A DNA stretch of 64,000 bases, from the NCBI GenBank assembly GCA_028641055.1, contig CM054062.1:12560826-12624825 (forward strand), in the 5' to 3' direction. Both the position numbers and the translations under genes were made by a program. This document shows positions 20,563 to 30,278 of the stretch, piece after piece. The notes beneath the pieces were generated by a model. It was not told the origin of the DNA and ran no database searches. It saw only the letters and a list, made by a program, of their open reading frames with translations. Numbering within the stretch: position 1 is the stretch's first letter; each line of letters starts with the position of its first letter. This DNA comes from Alopecurus myosuroides. Taxonomy: Eukaryota > Streptophyta > Magnoliopsida > Poales > Poaceae.

Positions 20563-21704
20563 TGTCAGACCCCGGACCCAGAGATATACATACTGTTATG
20601 TGCTCCTAGCCATGGAATCACAAGGGCTTCAGGGTTACCAGCCCCGGCCGCAACAAACAACGGCAGGCAGACCGGATTCATCGGCACGTAGTCCGGATCC
20701 CCGGTCTACTACTCCTTGTATCCATGCTAGTCATAACCAACTATGCATACCCAAGAGTCCACGAGTCGGATGAAACTGAAGGAACGGGACCAAAGTTATA
20801 CAGAGCTGCTATGTGTCCAGAAAGTGCAACAACAATCGAGGGTTACTGGGGTTACCTCGCCCCAGGACGATCATATCGACAGGCGGGCTCGGACATGGAT
20901 CATCGGCTCCACAACCCCTCGACTGCGACAACTATGCAGGCATAGCCAAAACTGTATAACAATGAGCTCGAAACCAACAACCGATCAAAGCAACACTCTA
21001 GACATGAAATTGTATTAAACATGTGTTACTAGAGTATAGCTTACAAGCAGAGGTCACACGACCCAACATTACATCAGACAACGGAAAGCAAATTATGTTG
21101 CTAATCAACAAGAACCAAAAAGGCCTAAGAGGCCGCAACATAAGGCGACGTCCCAGCCCATAGATTCCAGGCTGCTACCTGGGAACCCCAAACTACTCGT
21201 CGATGTCCACGTTGAAACACCACTGAAGTGAGAAACTCCACCTGAACCAAGTTGAAGCAAACATGAGTACGGGAGGTACTCAACAAGACTTAGTTAACCT
21301 ATTATATATCTGCTTCTTTTAGAAAGAGTTATGAAGGTTGTTTTGCGTAAAGCCATCTTTATTTTCCAAATTGAGGGAGGAATAGCACGTCTCATGGAGT
21401 GTTTTGAAAACAGATAAGAAACCTACTCAACTACTGATATCATCATCTTTTTAATCCACCAACTCATATCAGCACATCGTGCTTCAAAGATCACCACCTC
21501 CAGTTGTTCCGGTAACTCATGCTACAAGGTAACCCCTCTCGGCATCTCCGAGGAGGCATCCTTCATTCGTTATCAGCAAGTTTTAGTCATTCCGTTTAAG
21601 TTGTCTATGATCACAGAATCCGTCACCAAGTCGTCCTTAACCGCGGACACGGCTTTTCGAAAAGATTAAACCCTGCAGGGGTGTACAACTTTAACCACAC
21701 GTAC
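20563..21704 (-). repeat. LARD LTR fragment, copy A, left piece
   Basis: Starts TGTCAGACCCCGG, exactly as the LARD LTRs at 54916 and 61098. It is interrupted after 21704 by the Gypsy element and continues at 37044-37468. Together the pieces cover the first 1,567 bp of the 2,421-bp LTR, up to the duplication breakpoint. Confidence 0.9.
21700..21704 (+). other. Gypsy target-site duplication, left
   Basis: CGTAC, repeated at 37039-37043. The uninterrupted target occurs as CACACGTACCAACC at about 56050 and 62232. Confidence 0.95.
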
Positions 21705-22617
21705 TGTCGGGGGGTTACCCCCGAGTAGGGTAAAGACAGGTGGTAAAGGCCGCTTACAGAAGAGAGGTTTGGTCGAGTAGCCGACTACCGGGTACTCTCT
21801 ACCCGGTCGACTGCTACCCGGTCTCACCTCAAGATGACCAGAAGGAGATATCAGTCAAGTTTTACCCTGTCGAGTAGAAGGTTTGGCCCGAGTACAATTG
21901 GCGGGAACCTTTGGCGGGAAACTACTCGGGCAGGAAGTCAAAGGAGCCGTTCTGACACAGGATCCCGCGTATCCTGGGTCCGTACTTGGCAGCATTCGAA
22001 CTACTGTTCACGTGGGGACGGCCTGCCTGACAGTGACAGCATGGAAGCAGTCGGTGGCAGGATAAGGGGGGCCTACTCTGTGACTAGGTACAGTGATACC
22101 AGTCTGTCCCCTAGTTTTGCCCAACGACTTTACAGAAGCAGCCAAGACCAACGACCAAAGATGTCAGCGGGTACTCGGAGAAAGGACAGTGTGCACACTA
22201 TGTCGACACTTGTCTAGGATTTGGACGTATCCGGCTGGGCACCATGTATATAAGGTGCCCCGCCGCCTCCTGCGCGAGGCACACTCCAAAACGATCTCAT
22301 TCCAGGCTCATAGCAAACCCTAGAAACCCTAAGTTCTTGCCCTAGCTCTACTCGGAGAGGAGCAAGGGGCTACTCGGTAGCGATATCATTTGTATTGTAC
22401 CTACTCGGAGAGACATCGTAATACATAGAGAAAGGCAGGAGTAGGGGTTTTACCTCCTCACGAGGGCCCTGAACCTGGGTATATCGTGTTGTTTGTGTTG
22501 TGTGGATCTCACCTCACGCGGCTACTCGTCGCGTGATCCCTCCCCGGACACCTCCAGCGTCCATCGTCCCCACATCTTTAGCCATCCCATGGCATCTGCC
22601 GTGACACCACCACGACA
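21705..22617 (+). repeat. Gypsy 5' LTR (913 bp)
   Basis: TG...CA ends. The first bases form a short hairpin, TCGGGGG-GTTA-CCCCCGA. A TATA box is at 22247-22253. The gag ATG (22589) lies within its last 29 bases. Confidence 0.95.
22247..22253 (+). promoter_or_regulatory. TATA box of Gypsy 5' LTR
   Basis: TATATAA followed by GGTGCCCC, 371 bp from the LTR end. The genomic RNA would start about 30 bp downstream and carry the gag ATG at 22589. Confidence 0.75.
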
Positions 22618-25600
22618 GTTGGCGCCCACCGTGGGGCAACCAGCGGCGCTGGCTGGAGTTTCTGTTCGGACGGGATCTTCATCAGCGGAGCGCGTAGTTT
22701 GTGGCCTTGTCCACAGATTCGGCTCCTTCGACTTCGTCACCGACAACGCCGGCTGTTTCGGCGGCATGGCCATGCCGGAGGGCGGCTCGGTGATCTCCTT
22801 CGGCTCGCATCTCGTCTACGTCGCCACCGTCGCCGACAGCGCCTACCCCGAGCTGGTGCAAGACGCGGAGGATCCTCCCGCGGTGGTTGCTGCTCGCGGA
22901 AGGCCTGCGCGCAGCTCTGCATGCTGCGCTGAGGTGATGGTGACGGGCTTGGCGGCAAACGCTGGCGCGGCTGCTACTGGCGCTGCGGCCGTCGTCGAGG
23001 AGGTCGACGATCCGCCCGCGGGTGGCAGGACACGCCGGCCCTACGAGAAGGAGAGCAACCTGCCGCCTTCCACGTCTACGGTCACCCCCGCGTCAGCTGC
23101 GCGAACCGGGATGCCCACTCCCACCGACCTCGAGCTCCTAGCCGAGAGGGAGCAGCTCGAGCGGCAACGCCAGGAGCTGCTCGCCGAGCAGGCGGAGTTG
23201 GAAAAGATCAGGTTGGAGCTGAGCCTGGACCAGCTCGAGTACAACAAGGCTCACGGCTTCACGCCGGTGGCCAGGAGGCCCAGCAGGGTAGGCGCTACGC
23301 GGCGCAACCTAGGCGCCGAGATGGCGACTGTTGCGGAGGAGCCCGCGCAGTCCGCCACCGCGAACACCTTCACAAGGCCAAGGTACAGCACACCCGCCAA
23401 GACGCTGCGAGCTGCGGAGGCTGTGGCTGCCGAGTTGCCGCGCCTAGAGGGAGAGGCGCGTCGCAGGCAGCAGGAGAGGCTAGGCGAGCTGGTGCTGGAG
23501 GCCGCCAGGCAGAACGAGGAGTTCCGGAAGGCCAACCCGGGAGCTGGAGCTTCGCAAGTGGTTCATTCGCACGCGGCTAGATCTAACGATCAAGCCTCAT
23601 CTCCGCATCCTAGCCGCGAGAAGAGCCGCAGCGGGCGTACGGGTAGAGACAGGCAAATGCAGGTGTATGACCCGGCCGCTGCCGCGAAACAGGTTGCTGT
23701 GCCGCAGCAGCCCGGGCAGGAGCACAACGCTGCGAGAGCAGGCTCTCAAGCCCATCAAGCTCAAAGCCGTGTCCGAGAAGCCGCACGTCCGGGTACTTCT
23801 CGGCAACCCGCAGCTCCGCCTACTCGGCAGAGGCAGCAGCCGCGCCCAGTGGCGCCAGTCGCCAACCCGGTGGAGCAGCCTGCTGCAATGCAGGTGGATA
23901 GGTATGATGATGGCTACTCGGCTATGGAGATGGCTGGTTATGACATCCATGACCGTGTGGGTGAGCGCGTGTTGGCGCCTGGAGATGCAAGGCACCAGCT
24001 GGACCGTATCAGCTTGTCGGCGCGGCTTGAGAGCACGGGTCCTCCCGGCCCCGAGTGCTTTGGCCCGCGCATCATGAATGAGCCTTCCGTGAAGGGTTTT
24101 CAGCTCGCGAGAGGCACCAAGAGCTACAATGGTAGCACCAAGCCTGAAGATTGGCTCAACGACTACGTCACCGCGGTCCATATCGCGAATGGCAACAGGA
24201 GATGGGCGGTACGCTATGTACCGCAGATGCTAGAGGGTCCAGCTCGCACTTGGCTCAACAACTTGCCCAAGAACAGCATTAACTGCTGGCTGGACTTCTC
24301 GGATGCCTTCATCAGCAACTTCACCAGCACCTACAAGAGGCCGAATAGGCCACAGCAGTTGTCGGCTTGCCGGCAGCGAGAAGACGAGACGGACCGCGAG
24401 TACCTTACTCGGTGGAGCACCTTGAGGAACACCTGTGAGGGTGTGAATGAAGCGCAGGCCATCACTTGGTTTGCGCAGGGTTGCCGACATGGCAGCATGC
24501 TGTGGCAGAGATTGCAGAGGGAGATGCCCAACACCCTGGCCGAGACCATCAAGATTGCGGATCAGTACGCACTCGGCGATCCCACTCAGCCACTGATGGA
24601 TTCCTCTGAGCCGAGAAGAAACTTCAACAGCAGCAAGCGCAACGAGTTCCGCAACAAGCGCCGAGTAGATACTCGGTATGATCCCGAAGAGGTGAATGCG
24701 GTGAATGTCGGAGGCGGTGGTGGCCAAAGGCAGAAGCCTGCTGGAGCCTACGGGCAGAACCAGAACCAGGGCCAGGGCAACAAGAAACCGTTCCGCACTG
24801 CGCAGCCGAGTAGCGGGAACTCCGAGCAGCCGAAGAAGTTTGTCTTCGATGACATGAAGGATGGCCCATGCAGCTTTCACACTCATCACCCCTCAAGGCC
24901 TGCGAACCATACTACTCGGCAATGCGAGTGGTGGGATGTGATCAAGAGTGATGGCTTGCCTCCTCCTCCTCCTCTGCCAGCTGCCAATGCTACTGTTCAG
25001 CCTACTCGCGCTCCCGCAGCTCGGCCGCCAGTGTACCCGAGAAGGGAGAATGTCAACCAGGTGGCTTTAGGAGCCAACCAGAACTTCAACAATGAGAGAT
25101 ACCGCAACAACAACAACAACTACAACCGAAACAGCAACAACAGAGGCAACAACAACTATCAGGGCAACAACAATGGTAACAATGGCAACAACGGGGGCAA
25201 TGGCCCTAACCAGTACCAACAGCACCATGAGAGCTATATGATCTTCACTTCCGAGGCAGTCGACAAGCAGTCACAGCACAGGCGGGCCATGGAGGTCAAT
25301 GCAGTGATTCCTGCTGTCCCCCACTACATGTACTGGTGCGACCAGGAGATCAGGTGGACTCGGGCAGATCACCCCAAGGTGATGCCCAATCCGGGTACCT
25401 ATGCCTTGGTGCTAGATCCCACTTTCCTGGGCCCCGAGAAGAACGTGAGGTTCAGCAAGGTGCTGATCGACAACGGCAGCAGCATCAACATTGTGTACAA
25501 GGACACACTCGAGAAGCTTGGCCTGGCCGAGAACATGATGCTGCCTAGCAAGACCACTTTCCATGGCATTGTGCCCGGGATCTCATGCAACCCGATTGGC

Positions 25601-26050
25601 CGAGTGTGGATCGATGTGCTATTCGGTACTCGGGAGAACTGCCGCACTGAGCGCCTGCAGTTTGAAGTGGTGGATCATCAGAGCCCCTATCATGCTCTAC
25701 TCGGAAGGCCTGCTCTGAGCAAGTTCATGGCCTCCACTCATGTGGCTTACCTGAAGATGAAGATCCCCGGGCCCAATGGCATCATCACCATCTCGGGAGA
25801 TTATAAGAAGTCCATGGAGTGTGCCTCTGCTAGCTCTCAGCTGGCGGAATCGATGGTGATTGCTGCCGAGAAGAAGAAGATGTACGAGGTGGTGGCCATG
25901 GCTCAGTCCGCACAAGCTGGCGCACAAGGTGTGCCGAGTACTCAGCATGGTACTGCTTTCCAAGCTGCCAAGGAGACCAAGACTGTCCAGGTTGACCCCG
26001 AGTTCCCGGAGCGCGTGGCCATCATTGGTGCCGGGTTGGCGGAGAAATAG
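22589..26050 (+). CDS. Gypsy gag-protease polyprotein (1,153 aa)
   Basis: I chose the ATG at 22589 (MASAVTPP), the first downstream of the likely RNA start; the frame is also open to an ATG at 22493. Domains in order: an Ala/Gly-rich N-terminus; a coiled coil with LAEREQLERQRQELL-type heptads (about residues 180-225); Gln/Arg/Pro-rich linkers; a retroviral-type capsid domain (about 490-660, with YNGSTKPEDWLNDY and GPARTWLNN); a Gly/Gln and Asn-rich nucleocapsid region without an obvious CCHC knuckle; an Asn-rich low-complexity stretch (about 830-870); and an aspartic protease with the catalytic motif LIDNGSS (about 957-963) and YHALLGRP. Asp-Asn-Gly replaces the more usual D-S/T-G, as in many plant Tat elements. 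The frame ends at an amber codon (26048-26050) and continues in the same frame as pol. Confidence 0.9.
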   Translation: MASAVTPPRQLAPTVGQPAALAGVSVRTGSSSAERVVCGLVHRFGSFDFVTDNAGCFGGMAMPEGGSVISFGSHLVYVATVADSAYPELVQDAEDPPAVVAARGRPARSSACCAEVMVTGLAANAGAAATGAAAVVEEVDDPPAGGRTRRPYEKESNLPPSTSTVTPASAARTGMPTPTDLELLAEREQLERQRQELLAEQAELEKIRLELSLDQLEYNKAHGFTPVARRPSRVGATRRNLGAEMATVAEEPAQSATANTFTRPRYSTPAKTLRAAEAVAAELPRLEGEARRRQQERLGELVLEAARQNEEFRKANPGAGASQVVHSHAARSNDQASSPHPSREKSRSGRTGRDRQMQVYDPAAAAKQVAVPQQPGQEHNAARAGSQAHQAQSRVREAARPGTSRQPAAPPTRQRQQPRPVAPVANPVEQPAAMQVDRYDDGYSAMEMAGYDIHDRVGERVLAPGDARHQLDRISLSARLESTGPPGPECFGPRIMNEPSVKGFQLARGTKSYNGSTKPEDWLNDYVTAVHIANGNRRWAVRYVPQMLEGPARTWLNNLPKNSINCWLDFSDAFISNFTSTYKRPNRPQQLSACRQREDETDREYLTRWSTLRNTCEGVNEAQAITWFAQGCRHGSMLWQRLQREMPNTLAETIKIADQYALGDPTQPLMDSSEPRRNFNSSKRNEFRNKRRVDTRYDPEEVNAVNVGGGGGQRQKPAGAYGQNQNQGQGNKKPFRTAQPSSGNSEQPKKFVFDDMKDGPCSFHTHHPSRPANHTTRQCEWWDVIKSDGLPPPPPLPAANATVQPTRAPAARPPVYPRRENVNQVALGANQNFNNERYRNNNNNYNRNSNNRGNNNYQGNNNGNNGNNGGNGPNQYQQHHESYMIFTSEAVDKQSQHRRAMEVNAVIPAVPHYMYWCDQEIRWTRADHPKVMPNPGTYALVLDPTFLGPEKNVRFSKVLIDNGSSINIVYKDTLEKLGLAENMMLPSKTTFHGIVPGISCNPIGRVWIDVLFGTRENCRTERLQFEVVDHQSPYHALLGRPALSKFMASTHVAYLKMKIPGPNGIITISGDYKKSMECASASSQLAESMVIAAEKKKMYEVVAMAQSAQAGAQGVPSTQHGTAFQAAKETKTVQVDPEFPERVAIIGAGLAEK
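22620..22637 (+). other. Gypsy primer-binding site
   Basis: TGGCGCCCACCGTGGGGC lies two bases after the 5' LTR. It is not the iMet type. The site is translated: the gag frame reads QLAPTVG across it. Confidence 0.8.
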
Positions 26051-29000
26051 GAAAGCGCGCTCATCCACTTCCTCCGTGAGAATCGGGACGTGTTCGCCTG
26101 GACCAATGAAGATCTACCAGGGGTCCCGAGGGAGTTGGTTGAGCACTCTTTGCATGTGCGTCCTGACGCCAAGCCCGTGAAGCAGGCCTTACGCCGTTTC
26201 GGGGATGAGAGAAGGAAGGCCATCGGTGATCAAATCACCAAGCTGCTGATCAGTAACTTCATCATGGAGGTGCTGCACCCGGACTGGTTGGCCAACCCGG
26301 TCATGGTCGAGAAGAAAAAGGAAGATCCCAAGGCTGCCACCGCATGGCGCATGTGTGTCGACTACACCGACTTGAACAAGGCATGCCCCAAGGATCCTTT
26401 CCCGCTACCTCGCATCGATCAGGTGATCGATTCCACTGCCGGCTGTGAGCTGTTGTCTTTCATAGATGCCTACTCTGGTTTCCACCAGATTGCACTCAAC
26501 CCTGCTGATCAAATAAAGACTGCTTTCATTACCCCGTACGGGGCTTATTGCTATCGTGTCATGTGTTTTGGCCTGAGGAATGCGGGTGCAACCTATCAGA
26601 GATGCATGCAGAAATGCTTGCATGACCAGCTCGGCAAGAATGTGCAGGTGTACGTAGATGACATTGTCATCAAAACGAATAAAACACATACTCTGCTTGC
26701 CGACCTGGAGGAAACCTTTGCTAACCTACGCAGGTACAAAATGAAACTGAATCCGAGTAAGTGTACGTTTGGTGTACCAGCTGGAAAGCTACTCGGTTTT
26801 CTGGTTTCTAGTCGGGGCATTGAAGCCAATCCGTCTAAGATAAAAGCTATTGAGAGCATGTCTTTGCCGAGATCATTGAAGGATGTGCAGAAGTTCACGG
26901 GTTGTCTGGCATCTCTGAGCCGCTTTCTTGGCCGGATGGGCGAGAAGGATTTGCCTCTGTACCAGCTGATGAAGAAAAGCGACAAGTTTGTCTGGACTCC
27001 GCAAGCGGATGTGGCATTCAATGAGCTGAAAGCAATGCTGGCTAGTGCTCCCGTCTTGGCTAGTCCGCTACCCAAGGAGCCTATGCTGCTGTACATTGCC
27101 GCGACTAACCGAGTAGTCAGCGTAGTGATAGTGGTGGAGCGAGAAGAAGAAGGCAAGAGTGTGCAGCGCCCAGTCTATTATCTCAGTGAGGTGCTGTCCA
27201 GTTCCAAGCAAAACTATCCTCACTACCAAAAGATGACATATGGTGTGTACCTGGGCGCCAGGAAGCTGAAACATTACTTCCAGGAGCATCCCATCACTGT
27301 CGTGAGCTCAGCTCCCATCTCGGACATCATGGGTAACAAGGAGGCGAGTGGCAGAGTAGCCAAGTGGGCGATCGAGCTAGCCGCGTACGCTCCCGCGTAT
27401 ACGATAAGAGAAGCAATCAAGTCTCAGGTACTGGCGGAATTTCTTGTGGACTGGGCCGAGATGCAGTATGAACCTCCCGCTCCAGTTTCCAACTATTGGA
27501 AGATGCACTTTGATGGCTCAAAGGTGAAAGAAGGCCTCGGGGCTGGCGTTGTGCTTACGTCACCCAAGCGGGATCAACTCAAGTATGTGTTGCAGATTCA
27601 CTTCAAGGCATCCAACAATGTAGCCGAGTACGAGGCAGTGGTGCATGGCTTGCGAGTAGCAAAGGAGGTTGGCGTGCAGCGCATTATATGCTATGGTGAC
27701 TCAGATCTAGTGGTGCAGCAAGTCTCAGGTACCTGGGATGCTTTGGATGCCAACATGGCATCATATCGTTTCCTGGTGCAGTCAATGACTGGGTTTTTCG
27801 AAGGCTGTGAGTTCCAGCACATTCACCGAGCAGAGAACGAAGCAGCAGATGAGCTGTCCAAGTTGGGATCTTCTCGGCAGTCCATCCCGGCAGGGATTGC
27901 CTTGGAGCATTTGAGGAAGCCATCCATCAAGCCTTCCCCCAACTCGGAATCTATCTTTGTTCCCTCTCTGCCAAGTGAAGAATCAGACCCAATGGAGATT
28001 GACTGGGAGAGTGCTGCAGGGAACCCGGGGACTGCCGTCCTATACTCGGGGACTGCCGCTCCTTACTCGGGGACTGCCGTTCCCTACTCGGGGACTGCCA
28101 CTCCATACCCGGGGACTGCCACTCCCTACCCGGGGACTGCCATTCCTTACCCGGGGACTGCCACTCCTTACTCGGGGACTGCCGCCCTCAACCCAGAAGC
28201 TGTTGCATTCATTGAAGAAGTTCTCGCCAATCGATCTGGGCTGCAGAGAAGCGCTCCTACTCCTCCTGTGCAACCACCAGAGCCTGTCCCAATGGAAATG
28301 GACGAACCAGTGTTTCCCGTGCGGGAGACACCGAGCTGGGCAATGCCCATATTATCCTTTCTAAGGGACGGTACTTTACCTGAAGATGAGGTGACTGCGA
28401 GGCAGATTCAGAGAAGATCCAAGGGCTACGCCTTAGTCCGAGACGTGCTGCACAAGAGAAGTGCCACTGGTGTGCTGCAACGCTGTGTGAGCCCAGAGGA
28501 AGGAGAAGAAATCCTGGTGGAGATACATCAAGGGGAATGTGGGCATCACGCCTCTTCTCGGGCTTTAGTCAAGAAAGCTTTTCGGCATGGCTTCTACTGG
28601 CTCACTGCATTGCAGCAGGCTGAGGACATTGTGAGGAAGTGCGCCGGCTGCCAGATGTTCGCAAGTAAGATTCACATGCCAGCATCCGAGTTGAAAACAA
28701 TTCCTATCACATGGCCGTTTGCTGTTTGGTGCTTGGATATGGTTGGTCCTTTCAAGCCGGCTAAGGGCAATATGACACATATCTTGGTCATGGTGGACAA
28801 GTTCACCAAGTGGATCGAGGTGAAGCCTATTCGGAAGTGCGATGGAGTCACAGCTGTGAAGTTTGTGAAAGATGTGATCATGAGATATGGCTACCCGCAC
28901 AGTATCATCACCGACAACGGCACCAACTTTGTAGAGGGGGCAATGGTGCGATTCTGCAGAGATAAGCATATCCGACTAGACGTTGCGTCAGTCGCGCACC

Positions 29001-29602
29001 CTGCCTCCAATGGGCAAGTTGAGAGAGCAAATGGGATGGTACTGGCAGGCATCAAGCCGAGGCTGATTGAGCCACTGCTGAAAACACCTGGGTGTTGGCT
29101 AGAAGAGTTGCCAGCGGTGTTGTGGAGTCTAAGGACTACCCCTAACCGGTCAACCGGCTACACGCCATTCTTCTTGGTATACGGGGCTGAGGCCGTGTTG
29201 CCAATAGACTTAGAGCATGACTCCCCCCGAGTAGCCCTCTACACTGAGGTGGAGGCGAGAGAAGCTCGAGAAGACGACGTTGACCTGCTTGAAGAAGCAA
29301 GAGAGCTGACTCTGTCACGTTCGGCTATCTACCAGCAAAACCTGCGGCGCTATCATAGCCGAAAGGTGAACCCAAGGGTTTTCCGAGAAGGAGACATGGT
29401 CCTTAGGCTTGTGCAGCGCACAGCCGGGATGCACAAGTTGTCTCCTCCATGGGAAGGGCCTTTCATTGTCAGCAAAGCGCTGCACAATGACGCGTACTAT
29501 CTTGTAGATGTGCGCCCATCGCAGGCGAACAGGGCAGATAAAGCTGGAGAGGAAACCAAGCGTCCCTGGAATGTAGCTCTACTTCGTCGTTTTCATTCGT
29601 AA
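26051..29602 (+). CDS. Gypsy pol: reverse transcriptase, RNase H, integrase
   Basis: The reading frame is the same as gag-protease and is separated from it only by one TAG. There is no ATG at its start; the apparent start at 26090 is GTG, so expression should depend on amber read-through or another bypass. RT: VDYTDLNKACPKD, FIDAYSGFHQI, and YVDD (26651-26662). RNase H: MHFDGSKVKEGLGAG (from about 27505) and a later CYGDSDLVV. A linker of eight 21-bp repeats (28024-28191). Integrase: an HHCC zinc motif (HQGECGHHASS...CAGC, about 28527-28650), the D-D-E triad in CLDMVGPF, TDNGTNF and QVERANG, and a C-terminal GDMVLR segment. No frameshift or other stop is seen in 3.55 kb. The products would act in virus-like particles and integrate the cDNA. 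Confidence 0.92.
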   Translation, partial: ESALIHFLRENRDVFAWTNEDLPGVPRELVEHSLHVRPDAKPVKQALRRFGDERRKAIGDQITKLLISNFIMEVLHPDWLANPVMVEKKKEDPKAATAWRMCVDYTDLNKACPKDPFPLPRIDQVIDSTAGCELLSFIDAYSGFHQIALNPADQIKTAFITPYGAYCYRVMCFGLRNAGATYQRCMQKCLHDQLGKNVQVYVDDIVIKTNKTHTLLADLEETFANLRRYKMKLNPSKCTFGVPAGKLLGFLVSSRGIEANPSKIKAIESMSLPRSLKDVQKFTGCLASLSRFLGRMGEKDLPLYQLMKKSDKFVWTPQADVAFNELKAMLASAPVLASPLPKEPMLLYIAATNRVVSVVIVVEREEEGKSVQRPVYYLSEVLSSSKQNYPHYQKMTYGVYLGARKLKHYFQEHPITVVSSAPISDIMGNKEASGRVAKWAIELAAYAPAYTIREAIKSQVLAEFLVDWAEMQYEPPAPVSNYWKMHFDGSKVKEGLGAGVVLTSPKRDQLKYVLQIHFKASNNVAEYEAVVHGLRVAKEVGVQRIICYGDSDLVVQQVSGTWDALDANMASYRFLVQSMTGFFEGCEFQHIHRAENEAADELSKLGSSRQSIPAGIALEHLRKPSIKPSPNSESIFVPSLPSEESDPMEIDWESAAGNPGTAVLYSGTAAPYSGTAVPYSGTATPYPGTATPYPGTAIPYPGTATPYSGTAALNPEAVAFIEEVLANRSGLQRSAPTPPVQPPEPVPMEMDEPVFPVRETPSWAMPILSFLRDGTLPEDEVTARQIQRRSKGYALVRDVLHKRSATGVLQRCVSPEEGEEILVEIHQGECGHHASSRALVKKAFRHGFYWLTALQQAEDIVRKCAGCQMFASKIHMPASELKTIPITWPFAVWCLDMVGPFKPAKGNMTHILVMVDKFTKWIEVKPIRKCDGVTAVKFVKDVIMRYGYPHSIITDNGTNFVEGAMVRFCRDKHIRLDVASVAHPASNGQVERANGMVLAGIKPRLIEPLLKTPGCWLEELPAVLWSLRTTPNRSTGYTPFFLVYGAEAVLPIDLEHDSPRVALYTEVEAREAREDDVDLLEEARELTLSRSAIYQQNLRRYHSRKVNPRVFREGDMVLRLVQRTAGMHKLSPPWEGPFIVSKALHNDAYYLVDVRPSQANRADKAGEETKRPWNVALLRRFHS
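28024..28191 (+). repeat. Eight 21-bp repeats inside pol, between RNase H and integrase
   Basis: Each unit contains CGGGGACTGCC and encodes Y-(S/P)-G-T-A-x-P. The core CGGGGACTGC is also the sequence of the purine tract just before the 3' LTR (36116-36125), and occurs again near 29667. Confidence 0.9.
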
Positions 29603-30278
29603 GCAAAGATGTGTATGTACCCTTTCATCCGAGTTGAAATTCTACTCTGCAATCTAAAATTGTTCTCGGGGACTGCCCTCGTCCAAAATTGCTCTAAGTG
29701 TTTTTACTCGGCTTGTTCCTTTGTCTATTCGGTTGCTTCACTTCAGAACTCAAAAGTGCATTGAGTACTGTGTTTAAACCTATATGCCAACTCTTCGACT
29801 TCGCTGCTGTCCGAAACCCGGCTTCATGGCAAGCAAGAGAACAAGCAAAAGGTCAATAAGCACACGAAAATCACTAAGGAAGAAAGAGTGCAGGAACCGA
29901 GTAGATTGTCGGTTACTTTTTGTTCCTTGTTTTCGTCTTCTCGGCTAGGTGGTGGGCTGCGTTATCATGATTGTTTCTAGCGGCTAAGTATTTGCAGCCT
30001 TGTTCTTTGATTCTTGTGACTCGAATACCAAACAAGCGACAAGTCGCAGGTAGAGCAGAGATGAAAAGACAGGGTGAATAAGAAAAGCTACTCGGGGACT
30101 CGCATGGAAACACAACTCGGCATTAAGCCAGTGTCGCTCAAATTGATTAATGTCAACATAAACCGAGTGGGCATAAAAACTGAGTAGCAAGCAAGATAAA
30201 GGTAGTCTGTTACATCTGCTCCCGGCATCCCGGGGATCTGATAAAGTGTTCAAGTGAAAGAAAAGATTGCAGGTTGCT
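29603..30278. other. Convergent spacer between pol and the antisense gene
   Basis: 676 bp without a gene. The pol transcript and the antisense gene converge here. It contains further CTCGGGGACT motifs (29666, 30090). It probably holds the 3' UTR and polyadenylation region of the antisense gene. Confidence 0.5.

Noticed and set aside
26090..26092. Position 26090 as the start of a separate pol ORF
   Set aside because: The codon is GTG, not ATG. The frame is continuous with gag-protease apart from the TAG at 26048.
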